Source: Neiella marina (GTDB lineage Bacteria; Pseudomonadota; Gammaproteobacteria; Enterobacterales; Neiellaceae). From it: a DNA stretch of 37,082 nt. Below, piece after piece: positions 17,927 through 25,994 of this stretch; within the stretch, counting starts at the first letter, position 1; each line of letters starts with the position of its first letter. The DNA lies in assembly GCF_002165625.1 (NCBI RefSeq), contig NZ_NGNS01000032.1, positions 1 through 37,082 on the forward strand, given 5' to 3'. The position numbers were made by a program, and so were the translations under genes. The notes beneath the pieces were generated by a model. That model did no database searches, was not told the DNA's origin, and saw only the letters and a program-made list of their open reading frames with translations.

Positions 17927-17945
17927 GCATCGACTCAAACGAGTG

Positions 17946-19538
17946 CTAATCAGCTAGTACCATCGCCGCTGCTTTTTCTGCGATCATGATAGTTGGTGCA
18001 TTGGTATTACCACTGACGATAGTCGGCATGATTGACGCATCGACGACTCGTAACCGCTCCAAGCCATGCACTCGCAACTCGCTATCGACTACTGCATTTC
18101 CATCATTGCCCATTTTACAGGTACCAACTGGGTGATAGATGGTGTTTGCTTTTTGTCGAACATAATCTTCCAGCTGGTCGTCGCTCTGACACCAAAGACC
18201 CGGGTTCAACTCTTTACCAATGACCTGTTGCTGCGGCCAACAACCAAACATTTCTCGTACCCGTTTAACTCCTTCCACCAAAACTTTTAGGTCTTCTGAC
18301 TCCGATAGCAGTTGATGATGAATCGCTGGGTGATCAGTCCGATCGGCAGACTTTAGTTTCACCTGACCACGACTCTTTGGCCGCAATAGACAAACATGCA
18401 TCGACACACCTGCTTGTCTCAGCAAGTTGAGGTTTCTGCCATGATCATCCATTGCCGCAGCAATGCCATGTAACTGTATGTCCGGCCGTTGCTTGGTACC
18501 ACTGTGATGAATAAAGCCTGCCATTTCAGCTGCTGGCGAGGTTAACAACCCGGTACGATGGCGAAAATAACGCCAGAGCTCTGGAGCAGACTGAAGCACA
18601 AAAGGTAACGACAATCGAATCGAGCGGCGGCTAAGATCTTGATAATTGACAATGATATCGGCGTGATCTTGAAGGTTCTGGCCGACTCCGGGCAGTTTAT
18701 GCTGACAACCGATGCCATGCTCAGCGAGGTGGTTGGGGCAACCAATGCCCGATAGCATGAGCAATTGTGGCGACTGATATGCGCCAGCCGACATTAACAC
18801 TTCGCGTGCAGCAACAGCTCGCTTGGTTTCGCCATGGTGAGTAAACTCAACACCGATTACTTGCTTGCCCTGCAGCAATAGTCGCTGGCTTAGAGCATGC
18901 GTCAGCACAGTTAAATTTGGTCGGTTCAACACCGGTTGCAGAAAGGCCGCATTGGTACTGCAACGCGCACCATGTTCCTGTGTCACTTGATAAAAACCAA
19001 CCCCAGACTGCTCCGCACCATTGAAGTCTGATTGCAAGGGATAGCCGGCTAACTCAGCTGCCTTTACCATTTCCTGACAAAGCGGATGTTGGTAACGCAA
19101 GTCCGCAACGTTAAGCTCACCACCAACGCCGTGGTATTGATCCGCTCCTCGCTCTTGGTTTTGACTTTTAATGAAGTAAGGCAACACATCGTCATAGCCC
19201 CAGCCTTGGTTACCTTGTTCAAGCCAGTGATCATAGTCTTGTGCTTGGCCACGGATATAGAGCATGGCATTGATCGCGCTAGAGCCGCCTAAACCTTTGC
19301 CACGCGGACAAAAGATCTGCCGTTGGGCGATAGACCCGTCGGGTTCAGAATTAAATAGCCAGTTGCTGACTCGCGAGCGCATCAGCTGCACCAGCGCTAA
19401 TGGTGTGGTGACATTCAGACCGCCATTGGCTCCACCAGCTTCAAGTACCAGCACTCGACATGTTGGATCAGCAGACAAGCGATTCGCCAATACACAACCA
19501 GCAGATCCAGCGCCAACGATAATGAAATCATATTCCAT
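17946..19538 (-). CDS. GMC-family FAD-dependent oxidoreductase
   Basis: A 530-residue glucose-methanol-choline oxidoreductase, of the choline dehydrogenase/AlkJ type. The FAD-binding start is YDFIIVGAGSAGCVLANRL (dinucleotide fold at 9-14), followed by E33 and GKGLGGSSAINAMLYIRG (GMC signature, 81-98). A second signature SAGAYQSPQLLMLSGIG lies at 250-266. The catalytic pair is H469 (YHPVGTCKMG) and N513 (SGNTNAP), 44 residues apart as in choline oxidase. It oxidises an alcohol, probably passing electrons to the respiratory chain; the substrate is uncertain. ATG 19538 follows GGGGAG by 6 nt. No betaine (betB/betI) genes are adjacent, which argues against choline as the obvious substrate. Confidence 0.93.
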   Translation of the reverse strand: MEYDFIIVGAGSAGCVLANRLSADPTCRVLVLEAGGANGGLNVTTPLALVQLMRSRVSNWLFNSEPDGSIAQRQIFCPRGKGLGGSSAINAMLYIRGQAQDYDHWLEQGNQGWGYDDVLPYFIKSQNQERGADQYHGVGGELNVADLRYQHPLCQEMVKAAELAGYPLQSDFNGAEQSGVGFYQVTQEHGARCSTNAAFLQPVLNRPNLTVLTHALSQRLLLQGKQVIGVEFTHHGETKRAVAAREVLMSAGAYQSPQLLMLSGIGCPNHLAEHGIGCQHKLPGVGQNLQDHADIIVNYQDLSRRSIRLSLPFVLQSAPELWRYFRHRTGLLTSPAAEMAGFIHHSGTKQRPDIQLHGIAAAMDDHGRNLNLLRQAGVSMHVCLLRPKSRGQVKLKSADRTDHPAIHHQLLSESEDLKVLVEGVKRVREMFGCWPQQQVIGKELNPGLWCQSDDQLEDYVRQKANTIYHPVGTCKMGNDGNAVVDSELRVHGLERLRVVDASIMPTIVSGNTNAPTIMIAEKAAAMVLAD

Positions 19539-19716
19539 AGCTTCTCCCCGTCCCCAGACAGAAAGTATGTTCAGGCTTTCGCCGGCACTGCAACTAGCAA
19601 CAGCGGTTAGCAGAGTTTGGTCACAAATGCGTGGCTCCTATCAACTTTGTTTTGATAAACCACGATATGCGTTTAACCACTACACTGAAGTAACCGCTAA
19701 CCAAAAGGAGTTAAGT

Positions 19717-19941
19717 ATGAAACTCAAACTGTTCATTCTGTTCGCCTGCTCGGCCTTGGTCGTCGGCTGCAGTTCATCACAAGACGAGATGAACGAAGCC
19801 AATGCCGAGTTTACCGAGGAAAAGACCAAGACCTTGCAGGAGTATAAGGAATGTGTTGATGATGCCGACGACGAGTACGAGTTGAAGAAGTGCGAAGCAC
19901 TGCTCAATGCAGTGAAGGCGTTAGAAACAAAATCAAACTAA
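19717..19941 (+). CDS. Small acidic lipoprotein
   Basis: A 74-residue predicted lipoprotein. The signal peptide MKLKLFILFACSALVVGC ends in a lipobox (Cys18). The mature part is charged and helical, with two cysteines (46 and 59) 13 apart flanking DDADDEYELKK, likely a disulfide-linked helical hairpin. ATG 19717 has a perfect AAGGAG 6 nt upstream; the longer open frame reaching back to 19264 is antisense to the GMC gene and is not the real gene. No family recognised. It is divergent from the GMC gene and convergent with the solute-binding protein gene. Confidence 0.75.
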   Translation: MKLKLFILFACSALVVGCSSSQDEMNEANAEFTEEKTKTLQEYKECVDDADDEYELKKCEALLNAVKALETKSN

Positions 19942-19961
19942 ACGCTGCAACTTTTACTTTG

Positions 19962-20001
19962 AAAAAAGCTGCGGACTCTATCGGGGGTTCGAGTCCGCAG
20001 C
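19962..20001 (-). terminator. Terminator of the solute-binding protein gene, with a tRNA-T-arm-like loop
   Basis: An 11-bp stem GCTGCGGACTC (19968-19978)/GAGTCCGCAGC (19991-20001) encloses a 12-nt loop; the six A residues at 19962-19967 form the U-tract on the minus strand. The plus strand across loop and right arm reads GGGGGTTCGAGTCC, which matches a tRNA T-arm consensus. Confidence 0.75.
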
Positions 20002-20014
20002 AGATTGGCACTAT

Positions 20015-20935
20015 TTATCGGCTAGTGCGGGCCAACTGCTGACTGGCTAGGTCGTGGGGGGCATTGGAAGTTTGCTTGGCGACATCAACGTCTAACCACA
20101 ACTCTTTGCGATCCACTGGGGCAGAGGCTGGCAAAGTCGGATTATCAATGTGAATAATGGTTCGCTCCGCCATTCGCACCTTGTTCAGCGCATCTTTAAT
20201 CAACGGATGATTGTAAAACCATTGGTCAAAACTGCCGTCGTTGATAGCAAGGTTAAACGCCTGCTCCAAGTCGACAGCCAGCTGTTCATTACTCTTGGCA
20301 GTAAACAAATAAGTCGCTGACGGGTAAACCAGAAGTAGATTGGGTTCAACAACTAAGTTGAGATCCGGTCGGCTCGCGACCTCTGAGTATGGCTCGTGTA
20401 TCGCTCGGGGAAAATAGTCAAACCGACCACCTTCCAGCATGTGAAACAAGCTACCGTATTTGGGAGGCGTCACCATGGGAATGCCAGCACTCTCAAAAAT
20501 TGGCGTACTCCCCCAAAATCGACCCTGTCCCGCCATCATTTGCTTTAATTCAGCCAGCGAGTCGATGGCTGAAAAACGATGTTGGTCGCCATCACGAATG
20601 ATAAAAACACGATGGCCCAACATACCTTTGAGCACCGGAATGCGAATAGGCCGTAAGTCTTGCTCAAGCTGCTGATTGGTTGAGATAGCAGCAAACGAAA
20701 GGTTGCCACTCATGATCTCCGAGATTTGTCGACTAATCACCATGGATTTCGCCGGAGTCGGCACGAACTCATAATCATGGTCAATTTTACTCAACAGGAA
20801 CCGAACCAGCTCCACCTGATACTTGTCTTTTGGTACTTCTGTTGGAATGTAACGAATAGTCGTGGCTTGCAAGCTAAAGCTCAGTATTGAGCCTACGAGC
20901 ACCGCAGCAGCAGTCATTATTTTTAGAATACTCAT
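20015..20935 (-). CDS. Periplasmic solute-binding-protein-like (family 3) protein
   Basis: A 306-residue secreted protein with signal peptide (about 1-24, ending LQA) and the two-lobe outline of bacterial extracellular solute-binding proteins family 3: TIRYIPTEVPKDKYQVELVRFLLSKI at the start, a middle lobe containing FWGSTPIFESAGIP, and LLLVYPSATYLFTAKSNEQLA near the return crossing. After about residue 255 a polar extension is not typical of the fold. No ABC permease or ATPase gene lies nearby, so it is probably an orphan binding or sensing protein, like the many stand-alone SBP_bac_3 proteins of Alteromonadales. The start at 20935 has only a weak ribosome site. Ligand unknown. Confidence 0.75.
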   Translation of the reverse strand: MSILKIMTAAAVLVGSILSFSLQATTIRYIPTEVPKDKYQVELVRFLLSKIDHDYEFVPTPAKSMVISRQISEIMSGNLSFAAISTNQQLEQDLRPIRIPVLKGMLGHRVFIIRDGDQHRFSAIDSLAELKQMMAGQGRFWGSTPIFESAGIPMVTPPKYGSLFHMLEGGRFDYFPRAIHEPYSEVASRPDLNLVVEPNLLLVYPSATYLFTAKSNEQLAVDLEQAFNLAINDGSFDQWFYNHPLIKDALNKVRMAERTIIHIDNPTLPASAPVDRKELWLDVDVAKQTSNAPHDLASQQLARTSR

Positions 20936-21484
20936 AGTCGTTCACTTTGTTTGTTCCAAGGTAATGAGCTTCCATGCTAGCGCCATTGTTATACCAATAA
21001 CGCTAACAAAATAACAACATATAGGTCATTCCAATTTAAAAACTAATACTTAGATCAAGTTATTTTTTGGTCAACCAAACTAAGAGAGTCAACTGAACGT
21101 TCATCTTCAACGAATAATAAATATAAATATCAGTAAATTAGAGCAAAAACCCAACTCAAGAAAAACAACAAACAGGAGACAATGCTATCACTGTGAATGG
21201 ATACAAAAACCAACAAGGGTCGGAAAAGAAACTAAAAAAACATAAAAATTGTTAACAACAATAGTATCCGAAATCAAATTGGCCTTACCAATAACAACTA
21301 CCACCCAGCTTCTCAACTAGAACATACCTAGCCGCCATGCTGAGCCGCATTGTAACTTTGTGTAACAACGGGAAACACAACGTAAGCAACCGTTTTATAT
21401 AGCAAAAGAACAGGTCGATTCGATTTCTTCTGCGGTCATACCGTCTAGAATTTTCCGCATCCAAGTCGTCAGGAGAAATATCAA
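20936..21484. other. 549-bp AT-rich spacer upstream of the first PTS unit
   Basis: Unusually A-rich on the plus strand (about 21000-21290). It holds TTGTTAACAA (21249-21258) and the activator-type sites listed separately. Tiny frames begin at 21182, 21193 and 21197 (4 to 20 codons) but none has convincing ribosome-site spacing. No gene is supported. The length suggests a long 5' leader or several regulator sites for the PTS operon. Confidence 0.5.
21351..21401 (+). promoter_or_regulatory. Candidate promoter and activator sites for PTS unit 1
   Basis: A -10-like TATATA lies at 21396-21401 with no good -35. Immediately upstream are TGTAAC repeated at exactly 10 bp (21351, 21361) and an inverted pair TTGTGT/ACACAA (21358-21363, 21375-21380). 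An absent -35 plus a dyad near -40 is the layout of an activator-dependent promoter; CRP is a guess, since the half-sites are not at CRP spacing. Confidence 0.35.
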
Positions 21485-24031
21485 GTGACCTCAACCACCG
21501 TACAGCAGACCGTATCTTTAACTGCCCCATTAAGCGGCATTGTCGTTCCACTGGAGCAAGTACCCGATCCGGTATTTGCCGGCAAAATGGTTGGCGACGG
21601 AATCGCTATCGACCCAACATCACAAGTGTTGCTATCCCCTTGCGAAGGCACAGTGTCTACCTTGCACCCAGCCCATCATGCAGTCAGCATCACTACCGCA
21701 AACGGGGCAGAAGTACTCATGCACATTGGTTTAGATACTGTGTTGCTTAAAGGTGATGGTTTTACTGCCCACGTCACTGAAGGCCAACAAGTGAAGGTTG
21801 GCGAACCATTGATTGAATTCGATGCCGACCAAGTCGCTCAACAAGCACGTAGCTTGGTCACTATGGTACTTATCACCAACCCTGATGATTTCTCAAACTT
21901 TAGCTTTGCCGCAGGTAAGGTCGTCAGTAATCAAGACATCATTATTCAAGCCGGCAGCGAGTCTGCAGCAACTCAAAACAGCGAAGAAGCACAAGACTTC
22001 ACTGCGGTTACCAGCGAATTGATTGCCTTACCTAACCCTGTCGGTCTACATGCTCGACCATCAGCTAACTTAGTTGCGTTGGCAAAACAGTTCAGCAGCA
22101 AAATTACCATTAGTTGTCATGGCAATGCCGCCAGCGCGCGCAGCGTGGTAGCGATTATGGGCCTCAATACCAAACAGGGCGATGAAGTTCAGTTAACCGC
22201 CAGCGGGGCCGATGCTGAAGCGGCAATCGCAGCAATAAGCCAAGCTATAAAAGAGGGCTTAGGTGAAGATTGTCAGGAAGCACCTCTAGCAACAGCTGAA
22301 TCATTGCCAGAAGAACAATCGCTGTTGGCTGTGACACATGATGATCCAAATTGCCTACTGGGCGTTTCAGCGTCGCCGGGCAGCGCAATTGGGGTGGTTG
22401 TTCAACTCCAAGAACAAACATTTGACTATCCAGAGACAGCCGAGAATAGCGAAGCGCAAGTTGCTGCTTTGCACGATGCTCTTGATGCTGTGCAACAAGA
22501 TTTGACCGAGTTGCAACAACAGATGACGCAACAAGGCCAAGCAGACAAAGCTGAAATTTTCCAAGCTCACCAAGAGTTGTTATCTGATCCTGAGCTTATT
22601 GAACAAGGCGAAACCTTCATCCATCGGGGTAAATCGGCTGCATTTGCATTTAATCAAGCCATTGACGGTCAGGTGCAAGTACTGAAACAGTTAGACAACC
22701 CGATGCTTGCCGGTCGCGTCAGCGATCTCGACGATATTCGTAATCGCATGCTGCGTAAGCTATTGGGTCTAACTGATGACGCGATGGCAATGCCAGAAAA
22801 CGCCATTATTATTGCTCGTGATTTGACCCCATCGATGACCGCAAACTTAGATCCAAGCAAGGTCATTGGCTTTGCGACTACCGAGGGCGGTTCATCGTCT
22901 CATTCGGCAATTTTAGCTCGCGGTATGGGGATCCCTGCTGTTGCCGGGATCGACAACCAGGCTCAGCAACTTGCTGATGGCAGCAAAGTGATTCTCGATG
23001 GCGATGCTGGCCAGCTTCGAATCAACGTCAGCGATGAGGAAATCAACAACATCCAGCAACGCCAAGCCAAACAAGCGGAGCAAGACCAGCAAGATCTCGC
23101 TTCTGCCCACGATCATGCCATCACAACGGATGATCATCAGATGGAAGTGGTGGCCAATATTGCCAACCTTAACGATGCCGAGAAAAGTGTCAAATTGGGT
23201 GGCGAGGGCGTCGGTCTGCTACGTAGTGAATTCCTATTCCTAGACCGTGCAACAGCGCCATCGGAAGATGAGCAAGCACAACAATACAGCGCCATTGTTA
23301 AGGCTTTACAAGGGCGGCCAATTATCATTCGGACGCTGGATGTTGGTGGCGATAAACCTCTCGACTATATGCCGATGCCAGCGGAGGAAAATCCTTTCCT
23401 CGGTGAACGCGGCATCCGTATTGGTCTCAACCGACCCTCGATTTTACGTACCCAAGTTCGCGCCATATTGCGTGCAGCGCAAGGCAGTGAAAGCACCGTG
23501 CGGATCATGTTCCCCATGATTGCCACACTTGAAGAGCTACAAGCAGCTAAGCAAGTGGTCAAGCAAGAAGCAGAGCAATTAGGCGTCAGCAACTACGAAG
23601 TTGGCATTATGGTGGAGGTACCTTCAACCGCGGTAATGGCCGAGCAATTTGCCGAAGAAGCGGATTTCTTCTCCATTGGTACCAACGACCTCACCCAGTA
23701 CACCTTGGCCATGGATCGCGGCCATCCAAAGCTTGCAGCGCAAGTTGATGGCTTAAACCCCGCCGTATTGAAATTGATCGAGATGACAGTTCAAGGGGCT
23801 CACAAAGCTGGCAAATGGGTTGGTGTTTGTGGCGGTTTGGCTTCCGATCCGCAAGCGGTGCCGTTACTGCTAGGACTCGGCGTCGATGAACTGTCGGTCA
23901 GTGTGCCTGCATTACCAGCAATCAAAGGTCAGATTCGCGAACTGTCGTTAAGCCAGTGCCAAACCCTTGCTCAGCAAGCGCTCAAAGCTGGTACTGCCAC
24001 GGCTGTTCGACAACTAAGTCCGGGGCGCTAA
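21485..24031 (+). CDS. PTS IIA(Glc-type)-HPr-Enzyme I fusion, copy 1
   Basis: An 848-residue fusion carrying the whole cytosolic sugar-PTS phosphorelay. Residues about 12-150 are a Crr-type IIA with H65 and the phosphorylated H80 (15 apart, as His75/His90 in E. coli). Residues about 175-260 are HPr with H189 (GLHARP) and a Ser46 equivalent S220. Residues about 290-848 are Enzyme I with H473 (GGSSSHSAILARG), RTLDVGGDK, and C782 (VCGG). The order is that of NagF of Pseudomonas. It takes phosphate from PEP and passes it to the IIB domains of the permease encoded next. GTG 21485 has AGGAG 8 nt upstream. All catalytic residues are present. It is a paralog of the 25995 gene. Confidence 0.95.
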   Translation: MTSTTVQQTVSLTAPLSGIVVPLEQVPDPVFAGKMVGDGIAIDPTSQVLLSPCEGTVSTLHPAHHAVSITTANGAEVLMHIGLDTVLLKGDGFTAHVTEGQQVKVGEPLIEFDADQVAQQARSLVTMVLITNPDDFSNFSFAAGKVVSNQDIIIQAGSESAATQNSEEAQDFTAVTSELIALPNPVGLHARPSANLVALAKQFSSKITISCHGNAASARSVVAIMGLNTKQGDEVQLTASGADAEAAIAAISQAIKEGLGEDCQEAPLATAESLPEEQSLLAVTHDDPNCLLGVSASPGSAIGVVVQLQEQTFDYPETAENSEAQVAALHDALDAVQQDLTELQQQMTQQGQADKAEIFQAHQELLSDPELIEQGETFIHRGKSAAFAFNQAIDGQVQVLKQLDNPMLAGRVSDLDDIRNRMLRKLLGLTDDAMAMPENAIIIARDLTPSMTANLDPSKVIGFATTEGGSSSHSAILARGMGIPAVAGIDNQAQQLADGSKVILDGDAGQLRINVSDEEINNIQQRQAKQAEQDQQDLASAHDHAITTDDHQMEVVANIANLNDAEKSVKLGGEGVGLLRSEFLFLDRATAPSEDEQAQQYSAIVKALQGRPIIIRTLDVGGDKPLDYMPMPAEENPFLGERGIRIGLNRPSILRTQVRAILRAAQGSESTVRIMFPMIATLEELQAAKQVVKQEAEQLGVSNYEVGIMVEVPSTAVMAEQFAEEADFFSIGTNDLTQYTLAMDRGHPKLAAQVDGLNPAVLKLIEMTVQGAHKAGKWVGVCGGLASDPQAVPLLLGLGVDELSVSVPALPAIKGQIRELSLSQCQTLAQQALKAGTATAVRQLSPGR

Positions 24032-24084
24032 GCCCCTCTAACACAACAACTCACACAACATTATAAAAAACTGAGGTGGTCTTT

Positions 24085-25560
24085 ATGGCTTCTGCAAATG
24101 GACTTTTTGCGGCATTGCAAAAGGTCGGTAAATCGCTCATGTTGCCGGTATCGGTATTGCCCGTCGCCGGTCTATTATTGGGCATTGGTGCCGCGAACTT
24201 TTCGTGGTTGCCAGATATTCTGTCACAAGTAATGGCCGCATCCGGTGGTGCGATCTTCGGTAACCTGGCATTGATCTTCGCCATTGGTGTCGCTTTAGGC
24301 TTCACCGAAAACGATGGCGTGTCGGCGCTAGCCGCAACCGTTGGCTATGCGGTAATGCTGGCCACCATGGGCGTTGTCGCTAATGCCATGGGTGTTGAAA
24401 CCAAACTCATCATGGGCATTGAGTCGATCGAAACCGGCGTGTTCGGCGGTATTTTGATTGGTGGCGTTGCCGCGGCAGTGTTCAATCGATTCTTCCGTAT
24501 CCAGTTGCCGGCCTATTTAGGCTTCTTTGCCGGTAAACGTGCGGTGCCGATTATTACGGCATTTGCAGCCATCGTCATGGGCATCGTGCTGGTGTTTATT
24601 TGGCCTCCGATTGGTGGCTTGATCGATACTTTCTCGCACTGGGCTGCTGAGCAAAACCCTGCCACTGCGTTTGGTATTTATGGCATCGTTGAGCGCTCAC
24701 TGATTCCATTCGGCTTACACCATGTGTGGAATGTTCCCTTCTTCTTCGAAGCGGGTTCTTGTGCCAATCTTGCAGGTGAAGCTCGCACCGGAGTATTAAC
24801 CTGTTACCTTGAGGCTGATGCAGCAACTCGTCAAGCGGCTACCAACCACTTTGGTCAATTAGCTGGCGGCTACATGTTCAAAATGTATGGCCTACCTGCT
24901 GCTGCGATTGCAATTTGGCACTGTGCTAAACCAGAACATCGCGCCAAAGTTGGCGGTATCATGATGTCAGCGGCGTTGACTTCATTTTTGACCGGTATCA
25001 CCGAACCAATCGAGTTTGCTTTCTTATTTGTTGCGCCAGTGCTTTACGGTATTCATGCATTGTTAGCCGGCTCAGCATTTGTGGTTACTAACACCTTGGG
25101 CATGGTTCACGGCACTTCGTTCTCTCACGGTCTCATTGACTTCATTGTGCTGTCAGGCAACTCAGAGAACTTCTTCCTGTTCCCAGTTATCGGCCTGATT
25201 TACGCAGCAATTTACTACACCGTATTCCGCTTCGTTATCACTAAATTCGATCTCAAAACACCTGGCCGAGAAGATGATTCAGAAGTGTTAGCTGGTGCCG
25301 GTGATGCCGAAGGCGACGAAATGGCAGCTGAGTTAGTCGCAGCGTTTGGCGGCGCGGCGAACATCGAAAGCTTGGATGCATGTATCACCCGCCTACGCGT
25401 CGGTGTGGTCAACAAAGATGCTGTCGACCAAGCTAAACTGAAAGCTTTGGGTGCAGCAGGTGTTGTCCAAGTCGGCAACGGCATGCAAGCGATTTTTGGT
25501 ACTCAGTCGGACAACCTGAAAACCGATATGGAGCTTTACCTAAAAAAGCGCCAAGGCTAG
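24085..25560 (+). CDS. ptsG: PTS IICB permease, PtsG (glucose) family, copy 1
   Basis: A 491-residue inner-membrane sugar permease and phosphotransferase very close to E. coli Pts[20 protein letters not shown], then the GITEPIEF sugar-site motif and a IIB domain with phosphocysteine C433 in [14 protein letters not shown] has about ten helices (1-380). ATG 24085 is chosen over GTG 24076 because GAGGTGG lies 5 nt before it. The frame stops at 25558-25560, directly after a slippery A-AAA-AAG; a -1 shift would add a second IIB domain to give 595 residues, matching the 598-residue paralog. It receives phosphate from the fusion protein encoded 53 bp upstream. Glucose is the likely substrate; GlcNAc or another hexose is possible. 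Confidence 0.94.
   Translation: MASANGLFAALQKVGKSLMLPVSVLPVAGLLLGIGAANFSWLPDILSQVMAASGGAIFGNLALIFAIGVALGFTENDGVSALAATVGYAVMLATMGVVANAMGVETKLIMGIESIETGVFGGILIGGVAAAVFNRFFRIQLPAYLGFFAGKRAVPIITAFAAIVMGIVLVFIWPPIGGLIDTFSHWAAEQNPATAFGIYGIVERSLIPFGLHHVWNVPFFFEAGSCANLAGEARTGVLTCYLEADAATRQAATNHFGQLAGGYMFKMYGLPAAAIAIWHCAKPEHRAKVGGIMMSAALTSFLTGITEPIEFAFLFVAPVLYGIHALLAGSAFVVTNTLGMVHGTSFSHGLIDFIVLSGNSENFFLFPVIGLIYAAIYYTVFRFVITKFDLKTPGREDDSEVLAGAGDAEGDEMAAELVAAFGGAANIESLDACITRLRVGVVNKDAVDQAKLKALGAAGVVQVGNGMQAIFGTQSDNLKTDMELYLKKRQG
25542..25548 (+). other. Slippery heptamer A-AAA-AAG, candidate -1 frameshift site in ptsG copy 1
   Basis: In the ptsG frame the codons are CTA AAA AAG, giving the classic -1 heptamer used by E. 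coli dnaX. A Shine-Dalgarno-like GGAG (25530-25533) lies 8 nt upstream, as in dnaX, and a short GGCT/AGCC stem begins 6 nt downstream (25555-25570). A perfect 9-bp hairpin follows at 25599-25618. The -1 frame is open from here to 25871 and encodes a Pro/Ser/Glu-rich linker followed by the IIB domain. Confidence 0.55.
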
Positions 25561-25619
25561 TCACGCAGCCGGCAACGGTCGAATCCAGCCCACAATCTGA
25601 GCCTGAAGTTTCAGGCTCA

Positions 25620-25871
25620 GTGAACGAGCAGGATATCAACGCGATGATTAGCCAACTCGGCGGCAAAAGTAACATTAATTCGGTAATGGCATGTGCCACC
25701 AATCGACTTCGATTTACCTTAGAGCAAGACGAGGAATTAGACGTTCAAGCACTGACCAAACTACCTTGCGTCAATGCCGTGATGCAGCCTCAAACTAAGG
25801 TTGTTCACTTGCTACTCAACGAAGATGCGAGCCCTTGGGCAGCGAAGCTGATAGCACAACTTGATAATTAG
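25620..25871 (+). CDS. Second PTS IIB domain (stand-alone or frameshift extension)
   Basis: An 83-residue IIB domain with the phosphocysteine at C25 (MACATNRLRF), equivalent to the second IIB ([11 protein letters not shown]) fused to the paralogous permease. If translated alone it would start at GTG 25620 with only a weak AGG at 4 nt. The preceding hairpin (25599-25618) would cover that ribosome site. The same frame is open upstream to the ptsG slippery site and encodes linker-like sequence ([14 protein letters not shown]...), so expression as a -1 frameshift extension of PtsG is more likely than separate initiation. An ancestral fused gene broken by one base is the alternative. Confidence 0.75.
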   Translation: MNEQDINAMISQLGGKSNINSVMACATNRLRFTLEQDEELDVQALTKLPCVNAVMQPQTKVVHLLLNEDASPWAAKLIAQLDN

Positions 25872-25899
25872 CTAACCATTTGTTGAAAATGTAAAAATT

Positions 25900-25925
25900 A
25901 AAAGCCGTCTTTGTGACGGCTTTTT
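25900..25925 (+). terminator. Terminator of PTS unit 1
   Basis: AAAAGCCGTC pairs with GACGGCTTTT around TTTGT, ending in five T residues. It lies 28 bp after the IIB stop and separates the two PTS units. Confidence 0.9.
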
Positions 25926-25951
25926 ACTTTTCGCGCTTTCGATTCAACAAG

Positions 25952-25969
25952 GCTGAACTATAGTTTAGC
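25952..25969 (+). promoter_or_regulatory. Palindrome over the -10 region of PTS unit 2
   Basis: GCTGAACTATAGTTTAGC is an 18-bp near-perfect palindrome that includes a -10-like TATAGT (25959-25964). No good -35 is seen. A dyad over the -10 suggests a repressor site or regulated promoter for the second unit, 26 bp before its start codon. Confidence 0.4.
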
Positions 25970-25994
25970 TACCTGAAGCCATGGAAGCGTTCTA

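Noticed and set aside
19264-19716. Long N-terminal extension of the small lipoprotein frame
   Set aside because: It is antisense to the GMC oxidoreductase gene; the true start at 19717 has a perfect ribosome site and begins a lipoprotein signal peptide.
19981-20001. tRNA gene at the T-arm-like motif
   Set aside because: No acceptor, D or anticodon arms upstream; the 11-bp stem with A-run fits a minus-strand terminator.
21182-21255. Tiny frames of 4 and 20 codons as a PTS leader peptide
   Set aside because: AGGAG is only 3 nt from the first start and 14 nt from the second; no attenuator hairpin follows.
21285-21551. 88-residue minus-strand frame over the PTS unit 1 promoter region
   Set aside because: Overlaps the start of the IIA domain in antisense, no ribosome site, no recognisable protein features.
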